A stretch of 64,000 nt of DNA from Membranipora membranacea (Eukaryota; Bryozoa; Gymnolaemata; Cheilostomatida; Membraniporidae), in NCBI GenBank assembly GCA_914767715.1, contig OU612071.1, forward strand, positions 9,409,493-9,473,492, given 5' to 3'. This document shows, piece after piece, positions 12,675 through 23,189 of the stretch (its first letter is position 1; each line of letters starts with the position of its first letter). Under the pieces are notes generated by a model. That model was not told the origin of the DNA, made no database searches, and was given only the letters and a program-made list of their open reading frames with translations. The position numbers and the translations under genes are program-made.

Positions 12675-13422
12675 TGTTGAATTTTGTGCAAGGGACATTT
12701 CTATTGCTATTTTTAGCAGATAATATAACAGTAATAACCCAAATACTATATAAATAGACTATAAGCCCTTGATCTGACATTTCGTAACAATAGAATGCAG
12801 TACTCTTATCTTGTCACGCAGACCAAACCTAACTGTGACAGAAATCATTACAATCACTAGTCATCGAGTTTTCGTACTGTTCACAGCTAAGATAACTCAG
12901 TTAACCTGTAAGTGTATTTTTCTACAACTCTTTGTACAGTGCATACACATGTATATTTCTAGACAACACAAATCTCATATTTCTTATATTGTTGAATTGT
13001 CATCCCTTGCATTCATTATTTCATGTGTAGTGTACAACTTCTCAATGCATAAACATGTCTTCATAATCAATTATTGTTTACAGTTGATGTACACAGGACT
13101 AGTCGCCTATGCTCATAATTATTATATTGGATCGCTGTTTTATCCGCTCATAATGTGTGAGTTTTTCTTTGAGTACTATTTAGAAATTGTGTACATTTTC
13201 CTTTGGTTAACAACGTCACCGTTCATTCAATTGAGGAATTAATTAAAACAAGAGAGCTTTTTTTTTCCATTGTTTGATGCTTGTCAGCTATTTCTCGTAG
13301 CATACTTGTTCGCATTTTCCTTTTTCTCTCTCACACATATTATTAATTCATTTTACCTTTCCACAGGTTTACCAGTAAATCAGTAATATAAATACACTGC
13401 GTCATTCACACGGAACTAAACA
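12675..13422 (+). repeat. BEL/Pao 3' LTR (putative)
   Basis: Begins TGTTGAATTTTGTG directly after a GGGGCCGGTAAACGG purine-rich tract and the pol stop codon, and ends in CACGGAACTAAACA; about 748 bp. A diverged relative with the same start context and end is at 55096-55802. The 143-codon ORF at 12811-13242 lies inside it and is taken as spurious. Confidence 0.55.
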
Positions 13423-13516
13423 TAGCCTCCCAATAGATAGCTGCTTTGTACATTCTTCTCATCATCATATTTAAATACCACAAACATTATGAACAAGTGA
13501 TGAATTGTATACTATG

Positions 13517-13608
13517 TGCCTCGTCTTTTGTGTACAATACTGATGAAGTATCGGTAATCCTGTCATCTAACACTGGTGATTGTCTCTGCCAACCTTCAAC
13601 ATCTTGTT
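13517..13608 (-). pseudogene. Copy A receptor: third exon, donor lost
   Basis: 92 bp, matching the length and sequence of the third exon of copies B and C (DVE-WQRQS, LDDRIT, LYTKDEA). The acceptor TTTCAG is intact but the donor reads CATAGT where copy B has GTGAGT, so normal splicing is lost. Fourth and fifth exons were not found between here and 3613; that span is filled by BEL, LINE and CACTA-type DNA. Confidence 0.75.
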
Positions 13609-14179
13609 CTGAAATATAAAAGGTGCATTACTCAATTGAACAAACGAAAGTAGGTTGATAATGCCTCATGACTGATGGTCAATGCAGCAAAATCTGCTCA
13701 ACGTAGACAAAATGTAGAAGAAATAGGTATGATATGTTGGGTAGGTATTCATTGCTTGTTCAACTTGTCCATAAAGCTACACGCTAACTCCTTGAACATT
13801 CAATAGATATGTTATTTAATGACAGGCAATCAATACTGACAAGGAAAGTATTTCCAATAGCCCATCATGTTGCGTTTGATGTCATTAAAGCATACTTTAT
13901 CTAATGATGACATCAAATAAGGATTATGGTTTTTGGCACACGCTGCAAAAGATTTGAATAGGGTGAAATGAAATAATATTGCTACCCATCTTTTCCTAAT
14001 ATAATATCATATCTCACAATCTTATTGGCTTGGAAATTTGTGCCTTGTTGCATGTTCCAAAAGAAATGCAATTGACATTTGGTCGCACCCAACAGAGATG
14101 GATGCATGTTACATATCTGTTGATGTCAAAGGGTTCAATAAAAATTCATTACAAAATAATTGTTAAATCTTTTGATTGT

Positions 14180-15020
14180 CATTGAGTTATGTGATTGACT
14201 ATTGGTTACTTGTTACTTGTTTCAGTTGTCAGAAATGGGCAATAAATTGGAATATGAGCTCCAATTTTTCAGACAGGATTCAGTCTTTTGTTAAGAAGTG
14301 CAAATCGCAACGTCAGGCACTGCATTGTTTAAATATAACACTAAAATCTGTATTTGTCTGCAATGCTGCAGATCCTTACATCACTAGATGACATTTACCA
14401 GGGTATGATAGGATATGATTATGCAATCTACAAATGATAATAGTCGATTATTTTTGGCACAAGCCAAAAAACATTGAAATAAAGTCAATCATAACCATAA
14501 AACTACGCAGTCTGATTGGCCAAACTTTCTGGCTTCGAGCGCTGTTTCAAATCGTCACTGCAATGTGTCAAACTTTCAGACACAGATAGATTCTTGTTAA
14601 GTCATTTAAAATACTTTGATTGAAATCTTATTGGCCAATCTACTGGCTCCATGTCTGTGTGCCAAAAATGACATCGACATTGCAATGTGTCAAAATTCCA
14701 ATATTTAGTCACAGATGGATTCACGCTTCTTGCTATGTCATTTTGGCTTGTCACGGGGCTTTGATTGAGATCAAGGGATCATGTCAGTTGTCACATCTTA
14801 AGTAAAGAAAACAAAGTACTTTATGCCTTGACAGGGCGGGGTAGAAATTGCGCTTAATTGGTGCCAGCTTGCAAGTAGCACACTTTGGGAACCTTTAAAA
14901 ACTTGTGCTCTGAAAAAATCAACTGAGCCACATGCTATCATCTAACCACTCCCATAGGCCCTATTGATATGTTATGCTAATTTGTGAATTTGTAGACTCT
15001 GGCTTCATAATTTGTACTAG
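14180..15020. repeat. Intron homology block shared by copies A, B and C
   Basis: Sequence around 14266-14420 (CAGACAGGATTCAGTCTTTT through TTTACCAGGGTATGATA) recurs at 44683-44840 in the same orientation and at about 20085-20230 inverted. Further matches reach 14480-14900 with 44860-45300 and 19550-20000. These lie in the intron after the transmembrane exon and show that whole gene segments, not just exons, were duplicated. Confidence 0.75.
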
Positions 15021-15023
15021 AAA

Positions 15024-15092
15024 CTAACTTTGTGTCTGAGCTGTCTGCTTCCCAATCTGGTCAATGCGATCACCAAGTTCAGTGGCAGAACT
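15024..15092 (-). pseudogene. Copy A receptor: 3' half of transmembrane exon
   Basis: Minus-strand reading gives [17 protein letters not shown], the juxtamembrane end of the transmembrane exon seen in copies B and C, followed by a GTTAGT donor. The 5' half, including the hydrophobic segment, is missing beyond a C-run near 15092. No first exon was found upstream. Confidence 0.7.
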
Positions 15093-15309
15093 CCCCCCAC
15101 AATTATTTCAAATGAATACAGCCATACAATATAACGTACCAAACATTATAGTTAAGGCTGGAACGGGTTAAACCCGGTCCTGACCCACGGGTTCAACCAC
15201 CTCAGGTCAGTACAGGTTCAAGCTTGCCCGGTTTGAGCTTACTCAGGCCTAGTCAATCATTTCATTGGCACAAGTTATGTCTTTCTTCTAGCTGGTCAAA
15301 ACATCGCCT

Positions 15310-15376
15310 GGACCAAGGTTTGATCCAGCGATGTTGTGTTCAGCAGTCCAGGACCTTAACACTACGCCACTGAATT
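15310..15376 (-). repeat. Degenerate tRNA-like SINE fragment
   Basis: Minus strand shows TGGCGTAGTGTTAAGGTCC (A-box-like) and GCTGGATCAAACC (B-box-like) at tRNA-like spacing. Low conservation. Confidence 0.4.
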
Positions 15377-17183
15377 TATATGACTGCAAGTGAAATCAAG
15401 ACTATCATTAAAATTTTGTATTCCAACTACATGTAAAAATTGGAGATGCCTTCATTTATTATATCACAAATAATATTATGATAGTCTCATCTAGCTGAAG
15501 GCGGAGCTGGTCGATGCCGTCGTGACTTTTTGCCATCAGAGGGGCACAAATAGCTATCATAAAATACCATCTACCTTTGGACAAAGAATTCTGAGGGCAA
15601 AGACTCTGTAACTGACTGCCTTAGGTTGCTCTACCAATTTGGTTACAAGTCATTCCTGATGGCCAGAGCAACTCAAGATTTACTATATTCACCTGTTGCC
15701 CTCCCACTCCAGTATATGGAGTAGCCTGCTTCCTCCCTGATGCAACCAGTTTCTTGAAATCTCTCAGTGCTGCAATACCTTTGTCATACTTCACAAGTAC
15801 ATGGGATATTTTTTGCGCTTCTTCTTGGAATTTCTAACTTCTGTCAATCAAGCAAAGTTCTTATGTTCAACAATGCAAACTTCAGTTTTGGAAATTTTTT
15901 ATCCTGGGCAACGTCCTGCCAGTATGTGATCCTGTCTTATGTATGTATAGTTTTGCTGTCCCCTGATGCCTAATTTATTGGCAACAAAGCTTATAAGGCA
16001 TCAGAAATTAGGTTCTGACATCCTTATTAATTTGCAAAATATCAGAATATGGAAGCTGTCATTTTATTTTTGTATGTGCTCTGCTCATGTGCAGAAGCCT
16101 CAGAAAATTTATATCACAGGCATTGCACATGTACAAGGCCACATTATTAACACCAATGAAGTATGAAGATCGGAATCCATTCAGAGTTCTTGTTGAAAAT
16201 GGCACATAATATTTGAATTCCTTGAAAGGAAGGACATAAACACACTCACATTCGCTTCTAGCTGCCTATTTTTAGACAGCTTTTCACGGCTGCTTTAGGC
16301 ATACCAGATTCTGTTTATAGTGAACTAATCATGGCTGCGTGATGGAAAAATACCACTGAATTCAATTCACTACCAAATCAGTCCCTCGTAAACTCAATCT
16401 GTCTTATTAGTGATTGCCTCAAAGGTTCACTTGAGTGTACTGAGCTGTCGGGCGAGGGGCAAAAGTCTGGGGGGGGGGGGGGTGCTCAGACTAAATCAAG
16501 ATAAGCCCATTAGTATATATATATATATATATATATCCATGCCGCCATAAAATTCAACCCTTGTGTGTATTGATTTATTGTTTTCTCATCTATCCATACT
16601 GCTATGCTTTGTTGATTTATATTACTTGACACTCAAAAAAATTGTTTGGACCCCACATTGAAAGAGGGGTCATTATTTGCAGGAAAGGTATTTGAGAGTA
16701 AAATGATGGGTAATTATTGTGCTACCTGCCTCATTCTTATCATATCTCATCGGGCTTGGGACTGTATTTGGCTCACATATTTATGTGCTTGCCTATGAAC
16801 GCAATACAAGGGCTGTATCATGCATATGTTGGCAGCGTTTAATCTAAAGCACTATCAAATCTGTCATCGTGTTATCAATAAAATTAACTGATAATATGAT
16901 GACATTTATTTGACAGTGGTTCTATTCTTTATTTTTAGCAAGCCTAATATTGATGCCAACATGTCCAAAATGATTGACAGTGTTGCAGATTAAATGCTGC
17001 CAATATTTGGCACAGATGATCTTTCTTTATAATATCATATGTGCCGAATATTGGCTTGATAAAAACATAAGATAAAAACTTTCACTTTATACAGATCACA
17101 ATCATTTCTGCGTTCGAGTTGGACAGTAGATACAGCACAGATTTTTCAAACTTATATTTGAGAAGACATACAGTCTGCTATCG
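15377..17183. promoter_or_regulatory. Interval between divergent copies A and B
   Basis: Copies A (minus) and B (plus) face away from each other, so promoter sequence for B must lie here, upstream of 17184; no TATA box or other element stands out. It contains a G run at about 16470 and an (AT)n microsatellite at about 16513-16537. No ORF in it is supported. Confidence 0.3.
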
Positions 17184-17346
17184 ATGGAGCTGTGCGCCTA
17201 TGTTGAAGATAGGGCATCCGCCAACATCTATGAAAATCCATCGCAGCCTTCAGAGTTGAATGAGGAGAGTGCCTGTAGCAGCAAAGAGACCGCATCTCAA
17301 ACTTCAGATACATGTCACTCAAATGGAAGCACTTCATCTAACCAAG
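17184..17346 (+). CDS. Copy B exon 1: cytoplasmic tail
   Basis: 54 codons plus one base, donor GTACTT. The tail is acidic, Ser/Thr-rich and carries two tyrosines, in AYVED and NIYENPS. YEN fits the pY-x-N pattern bound by Grb2-type SH2 domains; a signalling role is inference. There is no signal peptide, consistent with type II topology. Joining to the next exon keeps the frame (phase 1). Confidence 0.7.
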
Positions 17347-17587
17347 GTACTTGTAAAACAATACCATGGGTGGGACACCCTTTGCTGAAAGAAACTTCAT
17401 TTTACGCAGGCTCAACTCTTAAAGCCACAAAATATCTTCAAGAATAAATTCAGAATGTGAGGAATATTTTGTAATTTATTCAAAAGACAGGAAAGGTTTT
17501 GTTGGAAAAAAATTGATCACATTGCTTTCCATAATGACTCGTTCTTTGCCTGGTCCGATTTTCTCGGTTTTTTTTGTAGGCCCTTAT

Positions 17588-17815
17588 TAAGTTAAAAACA
17601 CTGGGGTCAGCTTCTACACTTTCTCTATGCCAAAAGAATATGGAACTGCGGTAAAAGTATTTCCCGAATTGCGCACCACAGAATGCCAAAAACAGCCAAT
17701 TTAAGGGACTTTTTAAGGCATTTTTGGGCAATTCGGGAAATACTTATCCCTAATAGCAGCTTTCCAACGGTGTATAGAAAGCTGATATTTGCTGACCCCG
17801 TGTTTCTACCTTAAG
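17588..17815. mobile_element. Small inverted-repeat element (MITE) in copy B intron 1
   Basis: Sequence from about 17595 (AAACACTGGGGTCAGC...) to GTATTTCCCGAATTGC and its imperfect reverse complement up to about 17805 form arms of some 85 bp around a short loop. No ORF. Superfamily not determined. Confidence 0.6.
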
Positions 17816-19267
17816 TGGTTCATCTCAAACAAATAAGGTTTTTTACTGTTCTGGGTTTCTTTTCAAATTACACCTCTTATAACAGTAGCTTGCGAAAGTA
17901 CAGCTATGATGTTATTGTGAAGAACAGCTTGTCAATTTCCTTAATATGCTAATATGTTTGTAGCTTAGCTACCTACATGATACAGAATGGCCAATTCTTT
18001 TGAAATCCCAGCAATTGGTTTTGCATGTTTGTTCGTGATTAATTTAATTTCCTGATCAATGTACATCCTTAAAATGTATAATTTAGATCTGATGGTACAG
18101 GCAAATGTGACAATGCAATTATTCTTATCATCGTCATCATAGAAAAATCGCAAAATGTGACTTATCAATATTATAAAGAGATATGTCCGCTAACATCAGT
18201 TTTCATACACTGGCCATATTTGATAAAGAGGCTGTTCCCAGCTTTTGCAGTTCTCTATCGGGCAATACACTGCATATTAACTCTCACAGAATGATGTGTA
18301 TACTTAGACATTCCCACAACACAAAAGGAAAAAAAATTAATTTGAAAGAATTTTGACAGGGATGAGGCCACAATCAGGCCAAAAAATGTCACCATCTATG
18401 CCTGCTTTTGCAAAAAGGTTGAAGGTTTCCCACAGTTGCATCGAACCATTAGCCAACAAAGGCTGAAAATGTCGCACCATTTATGACATCACTATTCAAG
18501 CCTGTTGTTTTTCACTGGATATTTTGTGTGAGTGTGTGTGTTTACTGTGTTCCGATGACTCTAGATTTTATGAAGCAATCTTTATCAAAATGAATACCAG
18601 TTTTTGTTCAATTCCTCCAATTTATTAACAAAATATCGGGTCAGATCAGGTTTGGGCATTATCATCATGCTGTACGATTGTCAATGATACTTCAGCTTTA
18701 TCACCTGTCCTCATATTCAAATGAGATCTTGAGTGCAGTATCACATTTACAACAATGGGCTTCAATTGTCTGTTAGATTGTTTAAATTTCTTATTAATAT
18801 GTATGTAATTGGGCACTAGCTGATGACTTCATTTATTCCCACAAGTAAGACGGTAACTACACCACATGATACTGTAGATGTCATACCCTGAGTTTGACAA
18901 TCAGTTTGTGCAAATTATTTGCCCATTAAGTGAGAGTTCTGAGATCGAAGCCTCAATTAGTAATCTTTGAGCTATACAGAATTCAATGAGCACAAATTTG
19001 CCTGAGTGGCAGAAGTAGTTTGAATCATGAAAAAACCCGATCTCAACCCCATTAATTTTCATTGTAGATGGTGTTTTTCTTACCTCAATGTACAACGACA
19101 ACACATCTATTTTGGAAAACATACTATTGAGTTCCGACCTTTCAATATTAACTCACATGGAACACATTTTCATAGAAAACCATCAAACTTAGCTCCTAGC
19201 AGAGAATCACATAGAAATTATTCTTCAACTATAATATCTTTTAATAATTATCAATCTTTCTCTGCAG
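17816..19267. other. Copy B intron 1, remainder
   Basis: Non-coding. Scattered similarity to 53.13-53.35 kb (for example TACCTACATG-ATACAGA-TGGCCA) suggests a dispersed repeat around 17.95-18.48 kb. No exon supported. Confidence 0.35.
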
Positions 19268-19468
19268 GTTCGAATGTGCAAGGATCTTATCAGGCGAGCA
19301 AGGAAAATGAATCAAAGGGTTATGACAAGAGGCGTGTACACTTTGTGCTGCTGATTTCTATCATCGCACTGCTGACCACGCTGGCTGGTTTGATGCTTAT
19401 GATGATAATGATCCATGAACTCAGTCATCGTGTGGACCAGATGGGGAAGCAGACAGCTCAGACGCATG
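19268..19468 (+). CDS. Copy B exon 2: transmembrane segment
   Basis: 201 bp, acceptor TCTGCAG, donor GTGAGT, phase 1 at both ends. Encodes a basic stop (YDKRR), then about 24 hydrophobic residues (VHFVLLISIIALLTTLAGLM...), then HELSHRVDQMGKQTAQTH. Basic residues on the N-terminal side support an N-in, C-out orientation. The copy C counterpart is exactly the same length. Confidence 0.85.
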
Positions 19469-19549
19469 GTGAGTTTCCAGTGCAAATTATGAAGCCAGAG
19501 ACTACAAGTTACAAATGAACATAACATATCTATAGGGCCTATGAGAGTG

Positions 19550-20700
19550 TTTAGATGATGACTTGTGGCTCGGTTTGTTCGTTCAGAGGGTGCTACTTGC
19601 AAGCTGGAACTAAATTAGCGCAATTGCCGTCCTGCCCCATCAAGGCATCAGATATTTCATCTTCTATACTAAGGATGTGACAGCTTATATGACCCTTTGA
19701 TTTCAATCAAATCCCCATGACAAGCCCAAATGACATATCAAAAAGCGTGAATACATCTGTGAACAAAGATTGGAATTTTGACACATTCCAATGCCAATGC
19801 CAATATCAAAGTATTTTAAATGACATAGCAAGAACCCATCTGTGTCCAAAGATCCAAAATTTGACACACTGCAATGAAAATTGGCACCTGCACTCGGAGC
19901 CAGAGAGTTTGGTCAATAAGACTGCAACACATTGTTCAATTAGAGGGAGCCAGGGATTAAACCAAAAACTTTGACTGCTTAGCTCAGTGGTTATGACTGA
20001 CTTTATTTTGATGTTTTGCAGCTGGTGCCAAAAAAATGCCAGTTATAATTTGCACATTGCATAATTATGTCATACCATGTCATACCCTGATAAAATGTCT
20101 TTTAATGATGTAAGGTTTTGTTGCATCGCAGACAAATACAGATTTAGTGTTATATTCAAGCAATGCAGTGCATGATTTTGCAATTCGCGCTTATTAAGGA
20201 AAGACCAAATCCTGTCTGAAAAATTGGAGGTCATATTACTAGGTGGTTGTCCATTCTCCATGTTAATCATTTTGTACCGCCAATGTGTCTAGTTACCAAA
20301 TGTTACCTGTCCAACACAATAAAACTGATAAATCATCATGGCAAATGTCTGTCACCCATTGGAACCAGAAAAATTTAGCTCAGTTGGTTTGAGTCGTGGA
20401 GATCAAAATTTGGCGAAATTCCAATCGATTTTCTTTTTTTGACCACTGCAACTTGTAACAAGTAACCAATAGTAAATCCTATATCTCAATGAAAAATACA
20501 AGATATAACACTATATTTTATTAACCATCATCTATTAATCCTTTGACATCAACTGACATGTAACACGCATCCATCTCTGTCGAGTGTGACCAAAAATCAA
20601 ATGTCACATGCAACAAGCCACCAATTGTGTAGCCAATAAGATTGCAACACATGATATTATAACATGAAAAGGAAGATAACACGAATCTTGATGACTTTTT
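19550..20700. repeat. Copy B intron 2: inverted homologue of the A and C intron block
   Basis: Reads on the minus strand like 14.05-14.9 kb and 44.15-45.3 kb, including the CAGACAGGAT...CAGTGCA and GGTATGACAT segments and the stretch around 20560-20630 matching 14050-14130. This orientation is expected because copy B lies on the opposite strand to A and C. Confidence 0.7.
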
Positions 20701-21168
20701 GATTTCAAAACTTTATGAATTTTATCAACTCTATTAAAATATGGTTGGATTAAAGTTTTTGCCAAAAACAGTAATCCTTATCTGATGTCTTCATTAGATA
20801 AATTATGCAGATAAAGCTTTGATGACATCAACAGCAATATCATTGGTTGATAGAATTTTTTTCATTCTCATTATAAGTTGCCTTGCCAGATTATGTCACA
20901 AACAAAATGCAATGAATAACTGATTGATTTGATCATCAAGGAGCTACATCGATAGCTCAATGGAAATGTTGAACAAGCATATTGATGATGTAGTGCTGAG
21001 AACAGCTGTCCAGATAGAATTTGAGCACTATAGCTACCAACCCAATATTTTGCCACATCTATTCGTCATCCTAATGGCCACCTAGAACAAATATCGCTGC
21101 TTTGCCAAAGAGTGGTTCTCAACCTACTTTCTTTTGTTTATTTGAGTAATGGGTCTTTTATAATTCAG

Positions 21169-21551
21169 AACACGATGTTGAAGATTGGCAGAGACAATCA
21201 CTAATGTTAGATGACCGGATTACCAATACAACATCAGTTTTGTACTCAAAAGATGAGGCAGTGAGTAAAGAATTTAACATATTTTTTAGATTGGTATTTC
21301 AGTAATATGATGACAAGTGATGTATGAGCTGATATCATTAAGATAAGATTATATCTTTCTAGACATTATCCACTAAATGATATATATATATATACATATA
21401 TATATATGGTAAAATAATACCAAAAAGGGATATCAAATGTTTTAGATTGAGCAAATCCAAGAAGACAACTTGCTGAGAGAGAACCATAAACACTACATCA
21501 CTTCTGTAGTGGATAATATTACTGAACAGCTCCAGCAGTACCGGAGCGATG
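21169..21551 (+). CDS. Copy B exons 3 and 4: stalk
   Basis: Exon 3 is 21169-21260 (92 bp, phase 1 to 0; [19 protein letters not shown]...), exon 4 is 21446-21551 (106 bp, phase 0 to 1; [15 protein letters not shown]...). Both have canonical splice sites. They encode a charged, helix-favouring segment with sequons NTT and NIT. Lengths are identical to copy C. The short intron between them holds an (AT)n microsatellite at 21376-21407. Confidence 0.8.
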
Positions 21552-21889
21552 GTAAGTGAAATCATGCATAGGGTAAACTATTAGGTTATCGATAAAAAAT
21601 TTGAGTTTCTACTCTTCATTCTTTGGTTAAAAGTCTTTAGTAGACAATCAGCCAGTAAGCATTAACCCATCATTGTCATTTTTTCTTTAGTCAATTCAAA
21701 AACAGGAGGAGGGTTGCACATGTATACCGTGTACCGATCAAGGTCGAATGGATTCAGACTTGCATTAAAGTCAGAAGCATCTCATGATCTATTTGAAATA
21801 TTCAGCAATAGGAAAAAGTATCAAGAAGTTTACCACAAGAGACACTAAATCTATCACAATTTTCAAACTCAAAATGATTGTAAAAAATG

Positions 21890-22797
21890 GAAAACGCCCA
21901 AAATGGCCCTCGGGAGAAAACGGCCCAAGGCCCAAAATGGCCCGCAGCCCAAAACGGCCCAGTATGATTTTTGAGTTCTCCAAGTCAAAAAACCAGTTTT
22001 TGGGAAAAATTTAATTTTTAAAATTTTTCAAAAAAACGACCGAGTATGATTTTTGAGTTCGCCAAACCCCAAAACCTCTAAAAAAGGAGTTAAGCCAAGA
22101 AACTCAAGTTTTTGGAAAAAAATAAGTTTTTAAAATTTTTCAAAAAAACGACAAAGTATGATTTTTGAGCTCTCCAAGTCCCAAAGCCTATATTAAACAA
22201 GTTAAGTCAACAAACTTAAATTTTTGGGAAAAACTTAAATTTTCAGGTTTCAGGACTTGGAGAACTCAAAAACCATGCTGGGCCGTTTTTTTGAAAAGTT
22301 TGAAAACTTGATTTTTTTCCCGAAAACTTAAGTTCGTTGACTTAACTCGTGTTTTTGAGGTTTCGGGACTTGCAGAACTCAAATTAATGCTGGGCCGTTT
22401 TTTTGAAAAGTTAAAAAAGTTTTTTCAAAAATCTTAAGCTTGTTGACTTAACTCGGTTTATTGGAGGTTTTGGGACTCGGAGAACTTCAAAATCATACTT
22501 GGCCGTTTTTTTGAAAATTTTGATAACTCAAGTTTTTTCCCAAAAACTTAAATTTGTTGACTTAACTCGCTTTTCAGAGGTTTCGGGACTTGAAGAACTC
22601 AAAAATCATACTTGGCTGTTTTTTTGAAAAAAAAAATTAAATTAAATTTTTTCACAAAAAACAAGTTTGTTGACTTAACTTGTATTTTAGAGGTTTTTAG
22701 TCAAGACGAACTCAAAAATCATGCTGGGCCGTTTTGGGCCATGGGCCGTTTGGGCCGTGGGCCGTTTGGGGCCGTGGGCCGTTTTGGGACCGAACCG
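21890..22797. mobile_element. Foldback-like inverted minisatellite in copy B intron 4
   Basis: The left part (21890 to about 22245) carries GGCCC/AAAACGGCCC motifs and about three direct units of a roughly 120-bp repeat (GTATGATTTTTGAGTT... AAGTTAAGTCAAC... CAAAAAAACG). The right part (about 22250-22797) carries four to five units of the same repeat in inverse orientation, ending in GGGCCGTTTGGGCC motifs. The whole can fold into one long hairpin. It ends 34 bp before exon 5. Confidence 0.75.
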
Positions 22798-22830
22798 TAA
22801 TCAATTGATATTTCTTTTTCTATTAAACAG

Positions 22831-22920
22831 TGTCACTGCTTCAGAGTACAATTACGAATGTATCTATGGATACTCAAAATTCAGTTAATGAACAATCAAA
22901 GGCTCTATTTCAGACCAGAG
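22831..22920 (+). CDS. Copy B exon 5: stalk
   Basis: 90 bp, phase 1 at both ends, acceptor AAACAG, donor GTAAGT. Encodes VSLLQSTITNVSMDTQNSVN and onward, with sequon NVS. The copy C homologue is 102 bp and begins [16 protein letters not shown]. Confidence 0.8.
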
Positions 22921-23189
22921 GTAAGTTGCATGAGGCAAAACAACAACATCAAAATATATTACAATCAATACATACATAGATTTTTTATATAAATAGTTTC
23001 TACTTTACCTATACAAATTATCTACTATCAACCAAAAGCGGACATACCTGTGAAAGAAAAAATATAATCAATATTCAATGGAGATGCCCATTAATCATGG
23101 TGAGAGTCGGAAGCGCCTGTGTTCTTCTCTGACTGTCAGATGCGTTCCAGATGCATGAAAGTCACATGATAGGAAATTGGATTGAGGAA

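Noticed and set aside
12811-13242. 143-codon hydrophobic ORF
   Set aside because: Lies wholly within the BEL LTR, has no recognisable family, and its composition follows AT-rich sequence.
19940-20015. tRNA-like element in copy B intron 2
   Set aside because: The A-box-like and B-box-like words are on opposite strands, so they do not form one unit.
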